Both the position numbers and the translations under genes were made by a program. Below, in pieces: positions 62,359 through 64,000 of a stretch of 64,000 nucleotides of DNA. The notes below the pieces were generated by a model that worked only from the letters and a program-made list of their open reading frames with translations, had not been told where the DNA came from and searched no databases. The first letter of the stretch is position 1. Each line of letters opens with the position of its first letter. This DNA is from Petroclostridium sp. X23 (GTDB lineage: Bacteria > Bacillota > Clostridia > SK-Y3): positions 4,219,051 to 4,283,050 of the forward strand of contig NZ_CP124862.1 of NCBI RefSeq assembly GCF_030013905.1. Direction: 5' to 3'.

Positions 62359-63333
62359 ATGTATGATGTTGTTGCAATTGGGGAGTTGCTTATAGATTTT
62401 ACGCCTGCTGGAGAAACAGAAGAAGGCACCGTATTGTTTGAAAGAAATCCCGGCGGGGCACCTGGAAATGTTTTGGCGATCCTATCCAAGCTTGGCAGAA
62501 AGGCAGCCCTGATAGGAAAAGTAGGAGATGATCAATTTGGAAGATTTTTATCAGGGGTATTAGAAGATATAGGCGTAGATACAAAGGGATTAGTTTTCAC
62601 TAAGGAAGCAAATACGACGTTGGCATTCGTACATTTAAACGGTAAAGGAGATAGAAGCTTTAGTTTTTATAGAAAACCTGGAGCAGATTTATTACTTGAT
62701 CAAAATGAAGTTAATATAGAAATGCTAAAAAGTACTAAGATTTTTCACTTCGGTACAGTTTCAATGACGGATAATCCTTCCAGATCGGCTACTCTTATGG
62801 CAGTAAAAATTGCGAAGGAGAATGGTGCAATTATATCATTCGATCCCAATTTAAGAATTCCGTTATGGAATGACCTTGGTGAAGCAAAAGCTATGATTGA
62901 AAAAGGATTGGAGTATGCGGAAATATTAAAGGTATCCAATGAGGAACTTGAATTTATTACCGGTAAAGGAGATCTTGAAGAAGGATCGGAAATAATCTTG
63001 AATAAATATGGAATTCCTGTAATTCTGGTGACATTGGGACCTTCAGGCTGTTTCTATAGAATTGGAGATAAGACAGGCATTCTTCCGGCATATGATGTAA
63101 TTACAATAGACACAACCGGTGCAGGGGATGCATTCCTGGGCTCATTTTTATATCAGGTAATAGAAAAAGGGATGACTCTTTCTAATTTAAGCAAAGCTAA
63201 TATAGAGGAAATGATAGATTTTGCAAATGCTGCAGGTTCCGTTACAACAGTAAAAAAAGGTGCAATCCCTGCGATGCCTGTGATATCGGAAATTGAAGAA
63301 TGTATTAAGTCAATTCCAAAGCTTATTTTATAG
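62359..63333 (+). CDS. Fructokinase-like sugar kinase (PfkB family)
   Basis: 324 residues. N-terminal VAIGELLIDFTPAGETEEGT, NPGGAPGNVLAILSKLGRK and the catalytic motif DTTGAGDAFLGSFLYQV are typical of fructokinase/ScrK-type members. It phosphorylates a hexose, likely fructose or a related ketose, at O6. GGGGAG precedes the ATG. Located after the ABC operon, it probably acts on the imported sugar. Confidence 0.9.
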   Translation: MYDVVAIGELLIDFTPAGETEEGTVLFERNPGGAPGNVLAILSKLGRKAALIGKVGDDQFGRFLSGVLEDIGVDTKGLVFTKEANTTLAFVHLNGKGDRSFSFYRKPGADLLLDQNEVNIEMLKSTKIFHFGTVSMTDNPSRSATLMAVKIAKENGAIISFDPNLRIPLWNDLGEAKAMIEKGLEYAEILKVSNEELEFITGKGDLEEGSEIILNKYGIPVILVTLGPSGCFYRIGDKTGILPAYDVITIDTTGAGDAFLGSFLYQVIEKGMTLSNLSKANIEEMIDFANAAGSVTTVKKGAIPAMPVISEIEECIKSIPKLIL

Positions 63334-63403
63334 TACCAAACTAGAAATGATGATTTATTGATCTATAAAAATATTATATAATATAACTATAATGGGGGAT
63401 TAG

Positions 63404-63616
63404 TTAACGGCTAAATTAAACAATAGTGAAATTAACAGAAAAGAGCTGCTGAAAAAAATGGGTAATATAGAGCAGGTTGCATATATTAGACCCTATGAGA
63501 TGACAGAAGGTAGGGCAAAAGGTGTTAAGGCATTTGAGGTTTCAAACGGTGGAGTACTTGATGGAAAAGATGAAATAGAGGAGTTTGAGAAAATGTTAAA
63601 ATCCTTTCAAGGATAA
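63404..63616 (+). pseudogene. DUF4432 (aldose-epimerase-like) remnant with internal deletion
   Basis: A 71-codon frame preceded by GGGGGAT but with no start codon (TAG then TTA). The first ~50 codons (KELLKKMGNIEQVAYIRPYE, MTEGRAKGVKAFEVSNG) fit the N terminus of DUF4432 proteins, and the last ~20 (VLDGKDEIEEFEKMLKSFQG) fit their C terminus. The ~270-residue middle would be missing through an in-frame deletion. The family match is from memory of its motifs. Confidence 0.5.
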
Positions 63617-63653
63617 GCTGCTAAAGATTCTGCCTTAATTAGGGGGATGTAAT

Positions 63654-64000
63654 TTGAAAAAAATAATGAAAATAGCCTTAGGAGTATTTGGTGTTATTGT
63701 GATTGCCGGTTGTAGTGCATACATATTAAATAAAGCAATTCTTGCCAAGGAAGCAGGCAAAAAACTAGATATTCTTGTTGTGGTTAAGGCTATAGATTTT
63801 CGTATGGAATTTTGGGATTCCGTATATGCGGGTATAGATACTGCAGCAAAGGAATTTGATGTAAATGTTAAAATAACAGGTTCCGGAACAGAGAGAGATA
63901 TTCACGAACAAATAGGTATTCTGGAGAATGCTATAAAAAATAAACCTGATGCAGTTGTTTTAGCAGCAAATGATTATTATGCATTGGTTCCTGTTGCGGA
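63654..64000 (+). CDS. Sugar ABC transporter substrate-binding lipoprotein, 5' part
   Basis: It runs off the window. TTG at 63654 follows AGGGGGAT. The first 21 residues form a signal peptide ending in a lipobox-like VIAGC, then the type I binding fold starts (LDILVVVKAIDFRMEFWDSV, YAGIDTAAKEFDVNVKITGS, NKPDAVVLAANDYYALVPVA). It resembles the RbsB-type protein at 60999-62024 in layout. A second transporter or an extra binding protein for the same system may follow. Confidence 0.85.
   Translation, partial: MKKIMKIALGVFGVIVIAGCSAYILNKAILAKEAGKKLDILVVVKAIDFRMEFWDSVYAGIDTAAKEFDVNVKITGSGTERDIHEQIGILENAIKNKPDAVVLAANDYYALVPVA

Noticed and set aside
1..64000. CRISPR array, tRNA, rRNA or known riboswitch
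   Set aside because: No spaced direct-repeat series was seen, no cloverleaf or rRNA sequence was recognised by eye, and no leader matched a riboswitch core I know. A covariance-model search would settle this.

Overview
The window looks like chromosomal DNA of an anaerobic, low-G+C Firmicute, most likely a Clostridia member. Supporting signs are A+T-rich DNA with strong AGGAGG ribosome sites, many TTG/GTG starts, lipoprotein binding proteins with Gram-positive signal peptides, a bifurcating-type [FeFe]-hydrogenase, a glycyl radical enzyme with its activase, and remnants of an Etf-linked lactate operon. I recognised no rRNA, tRNA or CRISPR array. The content is almost entirely carbohydrate and organic-acid uptake and catabolism, arranged as many self-contained units, each with its own regulator.

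Layout. 1-12.6 kb: a TRAP transporter (dctP partial, dctQ, dctM), a FadR-type regulator, a DHDPS/NAL-family aldolase, a tripartite tricarboxylate-type transporter (tctC, tctB, tctA), ribulokinase, L-fucose/D-arabinose isomerase, fucose mutarotase, and a second FadR-type regulator on the minus strand. The two regulators are paralogues, and each has a sigma-A promoter whose start region carries a GTCAGACA-type site. 12.8-23.0 kb: an intact LctA-like regulator followed by a graveyard of at least eight decayed genes: etfB, gntP, alpha-hydroxy-acid oxidase, isopropylmalate/tartrate-dehydrogenase-like, rpiR, glycerate 2-kinase, enolase paralogue, and a yfcC-dapA chimera. Together they outline a lost hydroxyacid/glycerate pathway. 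23.1-30.2 kb: livHMGF without a binding protein, a LacI regulator, a GldA-like dehydrogenase and a ribokinase, separated by two copies of a MITE-like repeat. 30.4-31.9 kb: a complete IS4-family element with a 10-bp target duplication. 32-37.4 kb: a DUF362 protein, a small zinc-ribbon protein, an MBL-fold hydrolase, and a CdaR regulator with a GntP permease.

37.6-48.2 kb is the most interesting locus. It holds a ribose-type ABC transporter split around a class II aldolase, a glycyl radical enzyme (GRE), its radical-SAM activase, a rhamnulokinase-like kinase and a LacI regulator. Two identical, inverted 16-bp operators lie 131 bp apart in front of it. By eye the GRE keeps the Cys/Glu eliminase pair but has changed most residues that bind glycerol or propanediol in the known dehydratases, so it probably acts on a different polyol or sugar.

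48.6-52.9 kb: a three-gene electron-bifurcating [FeFe]-hydrogenase (HydC/HydB/HydA type), preceded by a 147-bp MITE-like repeat. 53-64 kb: a YesN/AraC response regulator, a sensor kinase split by an insertion sequence with a 7-bp target duplication, a second ribose-type ABC transporter, a fructokinase-like kinase, a remnant of a DUF4432 epimerase-like gene, and the start of another sugar-binding lipoprotein. The promoters of the response regulator and of the ABC operon share two sequence blocks at identical spacing from the -10 box, which looks like a regulon whose sensor has been lost.
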